Source: CBDCUI01 sp965223115 (GTDB lineage Bacteria > Pseudomonadota > Gammaproteobacteria > UBA4575). From it: a stretch of DNA of 64,000 bases. Where the stretch lies: positions 2,603,809 to 2,667,808 of the forward strand of contig OZ244982.1 in NCBI GenBank assembly GCA_965223115.1, in the 5' to 3' direction. Below, piece after piece: positions 34,135 to 43,634 of this stretch. A program made the translations under genes and the position numbers. Within the stretch, counting starts at the first letter, position 1; the number at the start of each line of letters is the position of its first letter. The notes under the pieces were generated by a model that saw only the letters and a program-made list of their open reading frames with translations, was not told the origin of the DNA and searched no databases.

Positions 34135-34743
34135 TTAACTTTTGCAAAAGCGGTATAAAGCAATTTCACCCAGCAAATTTGGGAATAGTTTGATTCCTAG
34201 ACTATGTTGGTGTGCATAGTCGACAGCTGTTCTTTGGATAATTTTTATACCTCGTTTGTGGCATAAGTTTTCAAAATCATGGATTGAGCAAAGGTGAATA
34301 TTGGGTGTATCAAACCACTCATGTGGTAGAGTTCTTGTAATAGGCATGTGGCCACTTAAGGCTAGTTGAGCACGATTTTTCCAAAAAGCCATATTAGGAA
34401 AAGTTACTATGCCTTCTTTACCAATACGAAGCATTTCATCTAATAGTTTTTCAGGGTGCTGGATAGCTTGTAAGGTTTGTGTCATGACAACATAGTCAAA
34501 AGAATTTTCGTCAAAAAATTCAGTAATGCCTTCGTCAAGATTTGTTTGAATTACCTGTACACCATTTATTATGCAATGCAATATATTGCTTTCATCAATC
34601 TCTAGTCCATATCCTGTAACATTGCGTGTATTTTTGAGATGGGTAAGCAACGCACCATCCCCACAACCTAAATCTAGTATACGAGTGTTGGGTTTAATCC
34701 AATCACAGATAATTTCTAAGTCTGGTCGTAGCTTGTCGATCAT
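34135..34743 (-). CDS. metW: Methionine biosynthesis protein MetW
   Basis: A 202-residue SAM-dependent methyltransferase-fold protein (ILDLGCGDGALLTHL; then VVMTQTLQAIQHPEKLLDEML). MetW is encoded with metX in many proteobacteria and the two act together in homoserine acylation. It overlaps the metX stop by 4 bp, which indicates translational coupling. Confidence 0.93.
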   Translation of the reverse strand: MIDKLRPDLEIICDWIKPNTRILDLGCGDGALLTHLKNTRNVTGYGLEIDESNILHCIINGVQVIQTNLDEGITEFFDENSFDYVVMTQTLQAIQHPEKLLDEMLRIGKEGIVTFPNMAFWKNRAQLALSGHMPITRTLPHEWFDTPNIHLCSIHDFENLCHKRGIKIIQRTAVDYAHQHSLGIKLFPNLLGEIALYRFCKS

Positions 34744-35876
34744 ATCTGAATAGTGCTCATATAAGCATGGAGGGCTCCATGATATTCAGGAATTGGGGTT
34801 AGAAAAGCGTCATGACCAAGTTCTGCTTCAATTTCTACATAACTAGCTTGTTTATTTGCAGCAATTAATGCGCGTACAATTTCTCTTGAACGTGCAGGAG
34901 AGAATCTCCAATCACCGGTAAACGATACAACTAAAAATTTTGCATTAGTTATTTCAAATGCTTTAGATAAATCATTGTCGAACTCTAAAGCTGGATCAAA
35001 GTAGTCTAATACTTTTGTCATTATTAGATATGTGTTTGCATCGAAGCGATCTACAAAAGATTTTCCTTGATAGCGTAAATAGCTTTCGACTTGAAATTCA
35101 ACATCAAATCCAAAATTAAGTTTTCCCTCACGTAAATCACGACCAAATTTTTCACGCATTGCATCATCTGAAAGGTAAGTGATATGACCAAGCATACGAG
35201 CTAGCATTAGGCCTTGACGAGGCTTGGTATTATGCTCGTAATAATATCCTTTATGAAAAGCAGGGTCTGAAAAAATGGCTTGGCGAGCCACTTCATTAAA
35301 AGCAATGTTTTGTGCTGTAAGCTTTGGGGCAGCAGCTATGATTACTGCATTATGCAAACGTTCAGGAAAATCAATTGCCCATTGCATAACTTGCATGCCT
35401 CCTAAGCTACCACCAATTACAGCAGCCCATTGCTGAATACCTAATTCATCAGCCAAGTAGCTTTGACTCAGTACCCAATCACGTACAGTGACGAGAGGAA
35501 AGTCAGGTCCATAAGGCTTTCCAGTTTCAGGGTTTGTTGTCACGGGTCCACTGCTGCCCTTGCAACCTCCAAGATTGTTGGGGCAAACAATAAAAAAAAG
35601 ATTAGTATCGAATGGTTTTCCTGGGCCTATACAGTTGTCCCACCAACCCGGTTTACGATCCTCCATGCCATAGTACCCAGCAGCGTGTTGATCACCTGAT
35701 AGGGCATGACAAATTAAGATAGCGTTGTTTTTTTCTTGGTTAAGTTTGCCATAGGTTTCATATGCAAGTGTGAACTCAGGTAAAGATCTACCACAGTCAA
35801 GCGATAGTGGTTTCTTGATAGTTTTATATTTAGTCTCAACGAGACCAACCGAGTCTGCCGGAATTGTGTCAGGCAT
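34740..35876 (-). CDS. metX: Homoserine O-acyltransferase MetX
   Basis: A 378-residue alpha/beta-hydrolase that acylates homoserine for methionine synthesis; acetyl or succinyl preference cannot be set from inspection. Catalytic serine lies in IGGSLGGMQVMQW, aspartate near FTGDWRFSP and histidine in ELGHDAFLTP. I chose ATG 35876 (MPDTIPADSVGLV), which matches the usual family N-terminus, over an in-frame TTG 57 bp upstream; no good Shine-Dalgarno is visible for either. Confidence 0.95.
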   Translation of the reverse strand: MPDTIPADSVGLVETKYKTIKKPLSLDCGRSLPEFTLAYETYGKLNQEKNNAILICHALSGDQHAAGYYGMEDRKPGWWDNCIGPGKPFDTNLFFIVCPNNLGGCKGSSGPVTTNPETGKPYGPDFPLVTVRDWVLSQSYLADELGIQQWAAVIGGSLGGMQVMQWAIDFPERLHNAVIIAAAPKLTAQNIAFNEVARQAIFSDPAFHKGYYYEHNTKPRQGLMLARMLGHITYLSDDAMREKFGRDLREGKLNFGFDVEFQVESYLRYQGKSFVDRFDANTYLIMTKVLDYFDPALEFDNDLSKAFEITNAKFLVVSFTGDWRFSPARSREIVRALIAANKQASYVEIEAELGHDAFLTPIPEYHGALHAYMSTIQI

Positions 35877-35955
35877 AATAATAATGCTAGTTATGTTGGT
35901 ATGAAGTGTAATAAGTGCATTAGTTGCACGCAATAATTTTGCAGATTAATTACTA

Positions 35956-36510
35956 TTAATAATAAAACGAGTTAAAAAATATCTTTACACAAAATAGGGC
36001 AATTAGGACTGCAAATGTTGAGAGATCATAAATTCCAATTGGAGGTATTAGCTTTCTGGCAGGCCGAAGTAGCGGTTCTGTGATTGAGCGCAGTACAGAG
36101 GCTAGCGGGTTGTTTTGTGCATGTATATGTGGTGCAACCCAACTAATCACTACTAAAATTATTATTGCAAAGATAAAAAGGTTTACAACCATATTAATTA
36201 AACTGAATATTGTTGGAATAATTAATGGGCCTAATAGAACCTTTCCTTTAAGCAAAGCAATAATAAAGAGTTCAGCAAATTTGATTGCAAAAATGAGAAC
36301 AACCGCTGCTGTATCAATGCGGCCTATACTTGGGATCATTTTACGCATAGGCAGAAGAACAGGACTGGTTAAGGTAACAATGAACTGTGAAAAAGGATTG
36401 TAGAAATCAGCTTTTGTAAGCCCTAATATCATTCGTATAATAACGATATAGATATAGAGAGTGGAAAAAATATGAATTAAAAACTCAAGAACGTTAGTGA
36501 GCGGGTTCAT
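35956..36510 (-). CDS. yggT: YggT family membrane protein
   Basis: A 184-residue inner-membrane protein with two YGGT repeats, each a pair of helices (LYIYIVIIRMILGLTKADFY and NPFSQFIVTLTSPVLLPMRK; then ISWVAPHIHAQNNPLASVL and TEPLLRPARKLIPPIGIYDL). YggT proteins affect osmotic or division functions in some bacteria, without a known mechanism. It starts 2 bp after the proC stop. Confidence 0.93.
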   Translation of the reverse strand: MNPLTNVLEFLIHIFSTLYIYIVIIRMILGLTKADFYNPFSQFIVTLTSPVLLPMRKMIPSIGRIDTAAVVLIFAIKFAELFIIALLKGKVLLGPLIIPTIFSLINMVVNLFIFAIIILVVISWVAPHIHAQNNPLASVLRSITEPLLRPARKLIPPIGIYDLSTFAVLIALFCVKIFFNSFYY

Positions 36511-36512
36511 AT

Positions 36513-37367
36513 TTAACCTGCCTTATTTTTATCTGTGTCTGAATCAGCAAGCTGCTTTGCTCTTATTGCCGCATTGCTTATTGCAGTTTTAATGATACCT
36601 TTCATGTTCCCTTGATCTAAAGTTGAAATTGCGGCTTCAGTTGTACCACCTTTCGAAGTTACAGCGTGTCGTAATTCCTGTGGTGCTTTGCCTGTTTTTT
36701 CAATTAGCTTTGCAGCTCCTACAGCAGTGTGAATAGTCAGTTGGCGTGCCTGATCTTCGCTTAGTCCCAATGATAGCCCTGCTTCTAGCATAGCCTCAAT
36801 AAGATAAAAGAAATATGCGGGGCCACTGCCAGAAACTGCTGTCACAATATCCAGCATGGCTTCATCATCTAGCCACAGAGTTGATCCTACAATACTAAGG
36901 ATAGCATCAGCCAGTTCCCGCTGAGTTTCGGTTACTTCTGTATTGGCAAATAGTCCTGTAGTACCTGCTTGTACCAAAGCTGGTGTATTTGGCATGCAGC
37001 GGACAATAGGCAGTTCACCACCTAGCCATTTATCAATGCTTGAAGTTTGTATGCCTGCGGCAATAGAAATCACTAAAGGACGTTTTAGTTGACATTGTTC
37101 AGCAATTTGTTCGCATGCTAGCTGCATAACTTGTGGCTTGACAGCCAGGATAATCACATCAGATATATTTAATGCTGCTTCTGTTTGTGAGAAGACATGA
37201 CAATGAGGAAACTTTTTTTCTAATTTAAGGCATGTTTCAGGATTTGTATCGATAATATAAACATTTTCAGCTGTACAACCACTTTTTAACAGTCCATGAA
37301 CCAAGGCTTGGCCCATGTTGCCACCACCTATGAAGGCCAGATTTAAATTTTCCAATACTTGATTCAT
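36513..37367 (-). CDS. proC: Pyrroline-5-carboxylate reductase
   Basis: A 284-residue enzyme catalysing the last step of proline synthesis with NAD(P)H. The N-terminal GGGNMGQALVHGLLKSG nucleotide loop, LAVKPQVM and the family signature AVSGSGPAYFFYLIEAMLEA followed by TSKGGTTEAAISTL are present. Abuts yggS (stop 37368). Confidence 0.96.
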   Translation of the reverse strand: MNQVLENLNLAFIGGGNMGQALVHGLLKSGCTAENVYIIDTNPETCLKLEKKFPHCHVFSQTEAALNISDVIILAVKPQVMQLACEQIAEQCQLKRPLVISIAAGIQTSSIDKWLGGELPIVRCMPNTPALVQAGTTGLFANTEVTETQRELADAILSIVGSTLWLDDEAMLDIVTAVSGSGPAYFFYLIEAMLEAGLSLGLSEDQARQLTIHTAVGAAKLIEKTGKAPQELRHAVTSKGGTTEAAISTLDQGNMKGIIKTAISNAAIRAKQLADSDTDKNKAG

Positions 37368-38060
37368 TTATTTAGTTATTCGTTTGCCAAATATTGCTGT
37401 GCCAATACGCACAATTGTGGAGCCTTCTGCAATTGCAGCTTCCATATCGTTGCTCATACCCATTGATAAAGTATCAAGATTAAGCCCCAATTCATTGAGC
37501 TTCTCAAGCTGTATTCTTAATTGTTTGAAGCTAAGGCGTTGTATATTTATATCATTACATATTTGTGGTATTGCCATTAGCCCACGTAATTTTATTTGTG
37601 AAAATTTGCTAATAGATTTTGCTAAGTTTTGCACATGTTCAATAGGGATGCCAGATTTTGTTGTTTCGTTACCAATGTTTACTTGAATACATGCCTGTAT
37701 AGGCGGTAGAGATTGTGATCTTTGAGCGTTTAATCGTTCTGCAATAATTAATCGATCAATACTATGTACCCAGTCAAAATGTTCTGCAATTAATTTGGTT
37801 TTATTTTTTTGAATTGGCCCTATGAAGTGCCAGCGCAAATTTTTATCTTGTAAATAAGAAATTTTTTTAACAGCTTCTTGAATATAACTTTCACCAAAAT
37901 CTTTTTGTCCATGTGCAACAGCCTCGGCTATTTCTTGTACCGACTTTGTTTTGCTCACAGCTAATAAAGTAGTGCTGTTTTGCTTGCGATGGTATTTGCT
38001 TTCAAGCTCTCGAATTTCTGCTTTAATCTTATCAAGTCGAGCGCTTATAGATAAGTTCAT
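37368..38060 (-). CDS. yggS: Pyridoxal phosphate homeostasis protein YggS
   Basis: A 230-residue PLP-binding TIM-barrel protein of the YggS/COG0325 family. The PLP lysine lies in LLAVSKTKS (about residue 38), followed by GQKDFGESYIQEAVKK, WHFIGPIQKNKTK and the C-terminal LSMGMSNDMEAAIAEGSTIVR signature. It keeps PLP balance. It is divergent from pilT with a 294 bp gap, as in Pseudomonas. Confidence 0.95.
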   Translation of the reverse strand: MNLSISARLDKIKAEIRELESKYHRKQNSTTLLAVSKTKSVQEIAEAVAHGQKDFGESYIQEAVKKISYLQDKNLRWHFIGPIQKNKTKLIAEHFDWVHSIDRLIIAERLNAQRSQSLPPIQACIQVNIGNETTKSGIPIEHVQNLAKSISKFSQIKLRGLMAIPQICNDINIQRLSFKQLRIQLEKLNELGLNLDTLSMGMSNDMEAAIAEGSTIVRIGTAIFGKRITK

Positions 38061-38276
38061 AGTACTAATTTAGGCTGTATTTTTGTTGCAAGTAATTTAG
38101 TCCTGTTAAATATTTGCAAGTGGTATTTGATCACATTTTTTCGTAAGTAATCTGATCGCTTGGCAGTTAGTCGCATGAATGATCCGGCTCGTCGAGAATA
38201 GGCAGGTTATCTCATATCAACCACATGACACTAACGATATCATCTTCAAAGCCCAAAAATAATGCCTCTAACTAAC

Positions 38277-38317
38277 TGAGGTTGGATGGGTTACTGCAGG
38301 GAGTGTACATAACCTCA
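38277..38317 (+). repeat. Inverted repeat in the pilT upstream region
   Basis: TGAGGTT (38277-38283) and AACCTCA (38311-38317) are a perfect 7 bp inverted repeat with a 27 nt loop, ending 37 bp before pilT. No T-tract follows. It may fold in the pilT leader or be an operator; the function is unknown. Confidence 0.25.
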
Positions 38318-38354
38318 TGCTTGTTCAACAGCGCTAGATTTTTAAGGAGAATTT

Positions 38355-39389
38355 GTGGATATATCTCAGCTACTTGCCTTCAGTGTCAAAAATGGCGCTT
38401 CGGATTTACATCTTTCCGCCGGTGTCCCACCTATGATTCGTGTGGATGGCGACGTCAGGCGTATTAATGTTCCTGCGATGGAGCATCGACAGGTTCATGA
38501 AATGGTTTATGACATCATGAATGATAAGCAACGCAAAGATTATGAGGAGTTTTTAGAAACAGATTTTTCATTCGAGATTCCAGGTTTAGCACGTTTTCGT
38601 GTTAACGCTTTTATTCAAAATCGCGGTGCAGGTGCGGTATTTCGAACTATTCCAAGTAAAATTCTTACACTTGAAGAATTAGACTGTCCAAAAATTTTTG
38701 CTGAAATCGCTAGCTACCCGCGTGGTATCGTTTTGGTTACTGGCCCAACAGGTTCAGGTAAATCAACAACACTTGCGGCAATGATGGATCATAAAAATGA
38801 GAATGAATATAGTCATATTTTGACTATTGAAGATCCAATTGAATTCGTTCATGAAAGTAAAAAAAGTTTAATTAATCAGCGTGAAGTTCACCGTGACACG
38901 TTAGGATTTAATGAAGCATTGCGTTCAGCTTTACGTGAAGATCCCGACACAATATTAGTCGGTGAGTTACGAGACTTGGAGACTATACGTTTAGCGCTTA
39001 CCGCAGCAGAAACAGGTCACTTGGTATTTGGCACATTGCATACGAGTTCAGCTGCTAAAACTATAGATCGTATTGTAGATGTGTTTCCTGGTGCAGAAAA
39101 AGACATGGTGCGTTCCATGCTTTCAGAGTCCCTGCGTTCTGTAATTTCCCAAACATTATGTAGAAAAATTGGAGGTGGTCGTGTTGCGGCACATGAAATT
39201 ATGATTGGTACGCCTGCGATCCGAAATTTAATTCGTGAAGATAAAGTGGCACAAATGTATTCTGCAATTCAAACAGGAAATGCAACGGGGATGCAGACCT
39301 TAGATCAAAATTTGAAAGAAATTGCCGCGAAAGGATTGATTTCTCGTGAAGAGGCGCGTCGCAAAGCAGCTAATAAAGACGATTTTTAA
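38355..39389 (+). CDS. pilT: Type IV pilus retraction ATPase PilT
   Basis: A 344-residue hexameric secretion ATPase that drives pilus retraction. Walker A is GPTGSGKSTT, the Walker B/His-box region is TILVGELRDLETIRLALTAA and ETGHLVFGTLHTSSAAKTID, and the C-terminus holds the AIRNLIREDKVAQM retraction motif. The start is GTG 38355 after AAGGAGA. Two paralogues follow on the same strand. Confidence 0.96.
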   Translation: MDISQLLAFSVKNGASDLHLSAGVPPMIRVDGDVRRINVPAMEHRQVHEMVYDIMNDKQRKDYEEFLETDFSFEIPGLARFRVNAFIQNRGAGAVFRTIPSKILTLEELDCPKIFAEIASYPRGIVLVTGPTGSGKSTTLAAMMDHKNENEYSHILTIEDPIEFVHESKKSLINQREVHRDTLGFNEALRSALREDPDTILVGELRDLETIRLALTAAETGHLVFGTLHTSSAAKTIDRIVDVFPGAEKDMVRSMLSESLRSVISQTLCRKIGGGRVAAHEIMIGTPAIRNLIREDKVAQMYSAIQTGNATGMQTLDQNLKEIAAKGLISREEARRKAANKDDF

Positions 39390-39427
39390 CTCAAAGCACG
39401 GGATTCAATTAATTTAGGAAGTTAGCT

Positions 39428-40618
39428 ATGGATAGAGATAAAGCGATAAGCTTCATGCACGACTTGTTGCGCAACCTTTTAACAAAAGGTGGTTCAGATT
39501 TATTTATAACGGTTGGTGCGCCTCCCTCAATGAAGATTGATGGCAAGATGGTGCCTGTTACAAATCAGCCATTAACGGCTAGTCATGCTCAGGTTTTGGT
39601 TCGCTCAATCATGAATGATAAACAATCACGTGAGTATGAAGAAACCCAAGAGTGTAATTTCGCTATAAGCTTGCCGAATGTTTCACGTTTTCGTGTTAAT
39701 GCATTTGCCCAACGTGGTAGTCCTGGAATGGTGTTACGTGTCATTAACTCAGAAATCCCTAAATTTGAGTCATTACGTTTACCACCCATACTACGAGATA
39801 TATCCATGACCAAACGTGGACTGGTCATTTTCGTAGGAGGTACTGGTAGTGGTAAATCAACATCGCTTGCAGCAATGGTTGGATATCGTAACGAAAATAG
39901 TTTTGGGCATATTGTTACTATCGAAGATCCAATAGAATTTGTGCACAAACATAAAAATTGCGTTATTACTCAACGTGAAGTGGGTGTAGATACAGCTAAT
40001 TACGAGATTGCATTGAAAAATACTTTGCGACAGGCACCAGATGTAATCCTGATTGGTGAGATTCGTGACCGTGAAACGATGGAATATGCCATAGCCTTTG
40101 CTGAAACAGGTCACTTGTGTCTTTCAACATTGCACGCAAACAGTACCAACCAAGCATTAGATCGAATCATAAACTTTTTCCCCGATGATCGGCGTGATCA
40201 GTTGTTGATGGACCTATCTTTAAACTTGAAAGGAGTAGTCTCACAACGGTTACTGCCGATAAAGGGTAAGGAAGGGCGAATACCTGCTGTAGAGGTAATG
40301 CTAAATTCACCATTGATGGCAGACTTAATATTTAAAGGTAATGTGCACCAGATGAAGGAATTGATTGCAAAATCGAATGAGCTAGGTATGCAAACCTTTG
40401 ACCAGCATTTATTCCAGCTGATTGAAGCAGATCTAATTACAATGGAGGATGGTTTACGTAATGCTGACTCTATTAACGATCTGCGTTTGCGTTTAAAATT
40501 AGAGAGTAAATCAAGTGCAGATCAAGATTTACTTGAAGGTACTGATGATTTGATGGTTGAAGAAGCGTCTAAAGATGAAGGACTTATAGCCCCAATAAAA
40601 AGAGCTAAAGCTGGATGA
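39428..40618 (+). CDS. pilU: PilT-like retraction ATPase PilU
   Basis: A 396-residue PilT paralogue. GGSDLFITVGAPPSMKIDGK at the start, Walker A VGGTGSGKSTS, VILIGEIRDRETMEYAIAFA and the HLCLSTLHANSTNQALDRII segment match PilU. A C-terminal extension beyond ADSINDLRLRLKL (about residues 357-396) is acidic. PilU assists PilT in forceful retraction. The gene is 38 bp after pilT and overlaps the next paralogue by 4 bp. Confidence 0.95.
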   Translation: MDRDKAISFMHDLLRNLLTKGGSDLFITVGAPPSMKIDGKMVPVTNQPLTASHAQVLVRSIMNDKQSREYEETQECNFAISLPNVSRFRVNAFAQRGSPGMVLRVINSEIPKFESLRLPPILRDISMTKRGLVIFVGGTGSGKSTSLAAMVGYRNENSFGHIVTIEDPIEFVHKHKNCVITQREVGVDTANYEIALKNTLRQAPDVILIGEIRDRETMEYAIAFAETGHLCLSTLHANSTNQALDRIINFFPDDRRDQLLMDLSLNLKGVVSQRLLPIKGKEGRIPAVEVMLNSPLMADLIFKGNVHQMKELIAKSNELGMQTFDQHLFQLIEADLITMEDGLRNADSINDLRLRLKLESKSSADQDLLEGTDDLMVEEASKDEGLIAPIKRAKAG

Positions 40619-41961
40619 ATATAGACCCCTATCTAAAATTAATGGTCGAGCAGAGTGCTTCGGACCTGTTTTTTACTACTGGTGCACCAGTATGCACTAA
40701 AGTAGAAGGGGTCACGCGTCGTGTTAGCCGTAATGTCTTAGAACCTGGTGTTGTACGAAAAATCGCCTATAGCATTATGGATGAACAACAAGTTCGTGAA
40801 TTTGAGATGACCAAAGAAATGAACCTTGGTATTTCCGTTGCGGGTGCCGGTCGTTTTCGTGTCAATGTCTATTACCAGCGTGGCGAAGTGTCTATGGTAA
40901 TTCGTTTTATTAAAGGAGATATACCTGAGCTTGAAGAACTTGGTTTACCTCCGATTTTAAAGAAACTGGTTTCACATAAAAATGGTTTAGTCATTGTTGT
41001 GGGTTCAACAGGTTCTGGTAAATCGACTTCATTGGCATCGATGATAGAGCATCGCAATAAAGAGCAAACCGGACACATCTTGACCATTGAAGACCCAATT
41101 GAATATGCCTTTACACACAAAAAATCTATTATCGGGCAGCGTGAAGTAGGCTTGGATACACTTTCTTATGAAAATGCACTACGCGAAGCAATGCGCGAAG
41201 CTCCTGACTTGATCATGATCGGTGAGGTACGTGATAAGCAAACCATGGAAGCTGCAATCACTTATGCGGATACGGGCCATTTGTGTTTGACAACCTTGCA
41301 TGCTGTTAATGCAAACCAAGCCCTCGATCGGATAGTGAACTTCTTTCCACCCGAAGGGAAAGCCCAAATTTTGATGGATTTGTCTTTAAATCTAAGAGGG
41401 ATTATTTCGCAACGCTTAATTCCTAATGTTGAAGGTGGACGCGTACCAGCAGTAGAGATAATGATTAATACGCCCTATATTTCTGATTTGATTAAGCGCG
41501 GTGAAGTTGGAGAGATAAAGCCTATTATGGAAAAGGGTGCTGCAGCAGGCATGCAAACTTTTGATCAGTCTTTGTATGATTTATATAAAAGCGAAAGAAT
41601 TTCTCTTGATGACGCACTTTCGCACGCTGATTCTAGAGGTAATCTCGAATGGCAAATTAACTTTGGTGGTGGCGTTAAAAGTGTTGGTGAATCCGATGAA
41701 AATCTACAATTTCCTTCCGAGCCTGTAGAAGCAAAAGATGTAAAAAGAAAAGAACCACCAACTTTATCCGATTCTGTTGTCGATGGAGAAACTCTAGATA
41801 GCCATGTAGGCTTTGATAATCATGAAATCATAGATCATACTAATGATGATAGTGATGCTGGGGCTGAGGAGTTAAGCGCAGAGCAAACTGTGCTTGATGA
41901 GGAAGATGGAAAGGACTCTGGGTATTTTGATCGCTTGAAATCAGTATTTGGAGACCAATAA
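40615..41961 (+). CDS. Second PilU-like retraction ATPase with acidic tail
   Basis: A 448-residue third PilT-family ATPase. The motor core is intact: QSASDLFFTTGAPVCTKVEG, Walker A GSTGSGKSTS, LIMIGEVRDKQTMEAAITYA and HLCLTTLHAVNANQALDRIV. From about residue 350 (LEWQINFGGG) a 100-residue tail is rich in Asp, Glu and Ser and ends in YFDRLKSVFGDQ. It is closer to PilU than to PilT by eye. The ATGA overlap with pilU implies coupled translation. The tail could bind a partner; this is inferred. Confidence 0.9.
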   Translation: MNIDPYLKLMVEQSASDLFFTTGAPVCTKVEGVTRRVSRNVLEPGVVRKIAYSIMDEQQVREFEMTKEMNLGISVAGAGRFRVNVYYQRGEVSMVIRFIKGDIPELEELGLPPILKKLVSHKNGLVIVVGSTGSGKSTSLASMIEHRNKEQTGHILTIEDPIEYAFTHKKSIIGQREVGLDTLSYENALREAMREAPDLIMIGEVRDKQTMEAAITYADTGHLCLTTLHAVNANQALDRIVNFFPPEGKAQILMDLSLNLRGIISQRLIPNVEGGRVPAVEIMINTPYISDLIKRGEVGEIKPIMEKGAAAGMQTFDQSLYDLYKSERISLDDALSHADSRGNLEWQINFGGGVKSVGESDENLQFPSEPVEAKDVKRKEPPTLSDSVVDGETLDSHVGFDNHEIIDHTNDDSDAGAEELSAEQTVLDEEDGKDSGYFDRLKSVFGDQ

Positions 41962-42005
41962 AGCTTAATTCATCAAAGCATTAGCAGTTTTTCGATTTTT
42001 ATATT

Positions 42006-42632
42006 TTAAATCCATAATGACGTTTGTTCGACTTGTTCTATTGATGTGATACAAGTGTCTAGATCCTTTAAAATTCCATTTTCAATGTTGTAAATCCAGC
42101 CGTGTACGGAAAGCTCTATATTATTTCTCCATGCCTTTTGAACAATATTAGTATTACAAACATTCACAACTTGTTCACGCACATTTAATTCACATAGTAG
42201 ATTAAACTTATCATCAAAGTTTAAATCTTTTAGTTTATGAGCATTAAGGCGACCTACGTCTTTAATGTGACGTAACCAGTTATCTATAAGCCCACGTTCC
42301 TTGTTTTCCATCGCTGCTTTTATTCCGCTACATCCATAATGCCCACATACAATAATATGTTTGACTTTTAATATTTCAACTGCAAATTGGATTACAGAAA
42401 GACAATTCAGATCAGTATGAACAACAACGTTTGCTATATTGCGATGAACAAATACTTCTCCAGGAGGCAAATCAATAATTTGATTTGCTGGAACTCGACT
42501 GTCTGAGCAGCCTATCCACAGATATTCCGGAAATTGTTGCTTTGATAATATAGAGAAAAATTCTGGATCTTTATTAGTTATTGCTTTAGCCCAAGCTACA
42601 TTCTTATCAAAAAGATGTTTTAAAGTTTTCAA
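42006..42632 (-). CDS. can: Beta-class carbonic anhydrase
   Basis: A 208-residue enzyme hydrating CO2 to bicarbonate. Zinc ligands are at Cys42, Asp44 (CSDSRVP), His98 and Cys101 (HIIVCGHYGCSG), the same numbering as E. coli Can. The FVHRNIANVV segment is also typical. It provides bicarbonate for carbamoyl phosphate and other carboxylations; closeness to the pyr genes may be chance. Convergent with the third pilus ATPase gene. Confidence 0.96.
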   Translation of the reverse strand: MKTLKHLFDKNVAWAKAITNKDPEFFSILSKQQFPEYLWIGCSDSRVPANQIIDLPPGEVFVHRNIANVVVHTDLNCLSVIQFAVEILKVKHIIVCGHYGCSGIKAAMENKERGLIDNWLRHIKDVGRLNAHKLKDLNFDDKFNLLCELNVREQVVNVCNTNIVQKAWRNNIELSVHGWIYNIENGILKDLDTCITSIEQVEQTSLWI

Positions 42633-42725
42633 GGTCTAGATGTTCCATAGTATTAGTTTTTTAAGTATGTAGTGTTTTATTGAAAAATAAACACATAGCT
42701 CAAATGAGTCAAACAAAAGTTGAGA

Positions 42726-43598
42726 TTATCCATATATATTTTTTGCGTTGAAAACAGGGCCGTCTACACAGACTCTTTTCATTGCTATGATTTTATTATT
42801 TTCTTTATAAGGAACAACACATCCAGCACAGCCTCCAACTGCACAGGCCATATGTTCTTCCAGCGATAGCTGACAGGGAATGTCATTGCGGTTAGCAAAA
42901 GCTGCAACAGCGTTTAGCATCATGCTAGGTCCACAAGCAAATATTTCCACACCACATTGAGTTTTTACGTCTAAGTCTAAAAACCATTGTTCTGCGAGCT
43001 CATGTATAAAGCCTTTATAACAGCCTTGATAATCTTGTTGACTGGTGAGACGTGAAGCAATGCCCCAGTCATCTAATAGAGGCATGGCGGCAATAACTTC
43101 ATTTGGTATCCCAGGTATGATTATTTTTGAAGGTTTAGCTTTAAATGGAAACGGTATTTCAGAACCCATAATTACAAAAGGATGCAGTGCTTCATGATCG
43201 CGTAATTCATTGGCTAAAAATACCATAGGCGGGATGCCAACACCGCCACCAAGCAATAAAGGGTGGGTGGTTGAATCGCTTATATGAAAAGAATTTCCAA
43301 TTGGGCCAAGACATTGAATATGGTCACCAATTTTACGTGACGCTAAATAAGAGCTGCCTCGACCTACGATTTTGTAAAGTATGTCTACCGTTCCTGCTTT
43401 GGTGTCACGATGCATGATCGAGAAAGGGCGGCGCATTGCCAAGTGTTGGTCGCATTGTAGGTGTACAAAATTACCTGCGTGCGCATGTTGCGCACATTTA
43501 GGAGCGATTAATTTTATAATATATTGTTGAGCAGCAAGAGATTCGTGGTGGATTACTTCAGCACGTTCTTCGAAGATTGTATTGCGATGTGTTTTCAG
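42726..43598 (-). CDS. Dihydroorotate dehydrogenase electron transfer subunit (PyrK-like), probable CTG start
   Basis: A ferredoxin-reductase-fold protein that passes electrons from dihydroorotate dehydrogenase to NAD or other acceptors via FAD and a [2Fe-2S] cluster. FAD-binding RRPFSI, nucleotide-binding LLGGGVGIPPMVFLA, and cluster cysteines ACAVGGCAGCVV with the distant RVC are visible. The frame continues upstream of the first ATG (43436) to a stop at 43611-43613. The translated extension KTHRNTIFEERAEVIHHE and the strand NFVHLQCD are conserved family sequence. The only start with a Shine-Dalgarno site is CTG 43598 (GGGAGAG, 6 nt spacing), giving 290 residues. No pyrD gene is adjacent. 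Confidence 0.85.
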   Translation of the reverse strand: MKTHRNTIFEERAEVIHHESLAAQQYIIKLIAPKCAQHAHAGNFVHLQCDQHLAMRRPFSIMHRDTKAGTVDILYKIVGRGSSYLASRKIGDHIQCLGPIGNSFHISDSTTHPLLLGGGVGIPPMVFLANELRDHEALHPFVIMGSEIPFPFKAKPSKIIIPGIPNEVIAAMPLLDDWGIASRLTSQQDYQGCYKGFIHELAEQWFLDLDVKTQCGVEIFACGPSMMLNAVAAFANRNDIPCQLSLEEHMACAVGGCAGCVVPYKENNKIIAMKRVCVDGPVFNAKNIYG

Positions 43599-43634
43599 AC
43601 GATGCTCTCCCTAGCTTTAGATAAAAACAATATA

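Noticed and set aside
42726..43442. Shorter PyrK-like gene starting at TTG 43442 or ATG 43436
   Set aside because: It would cut off about 50 conserved residues that are in frame upstream, and no Shine-Dalgarno precedes it.
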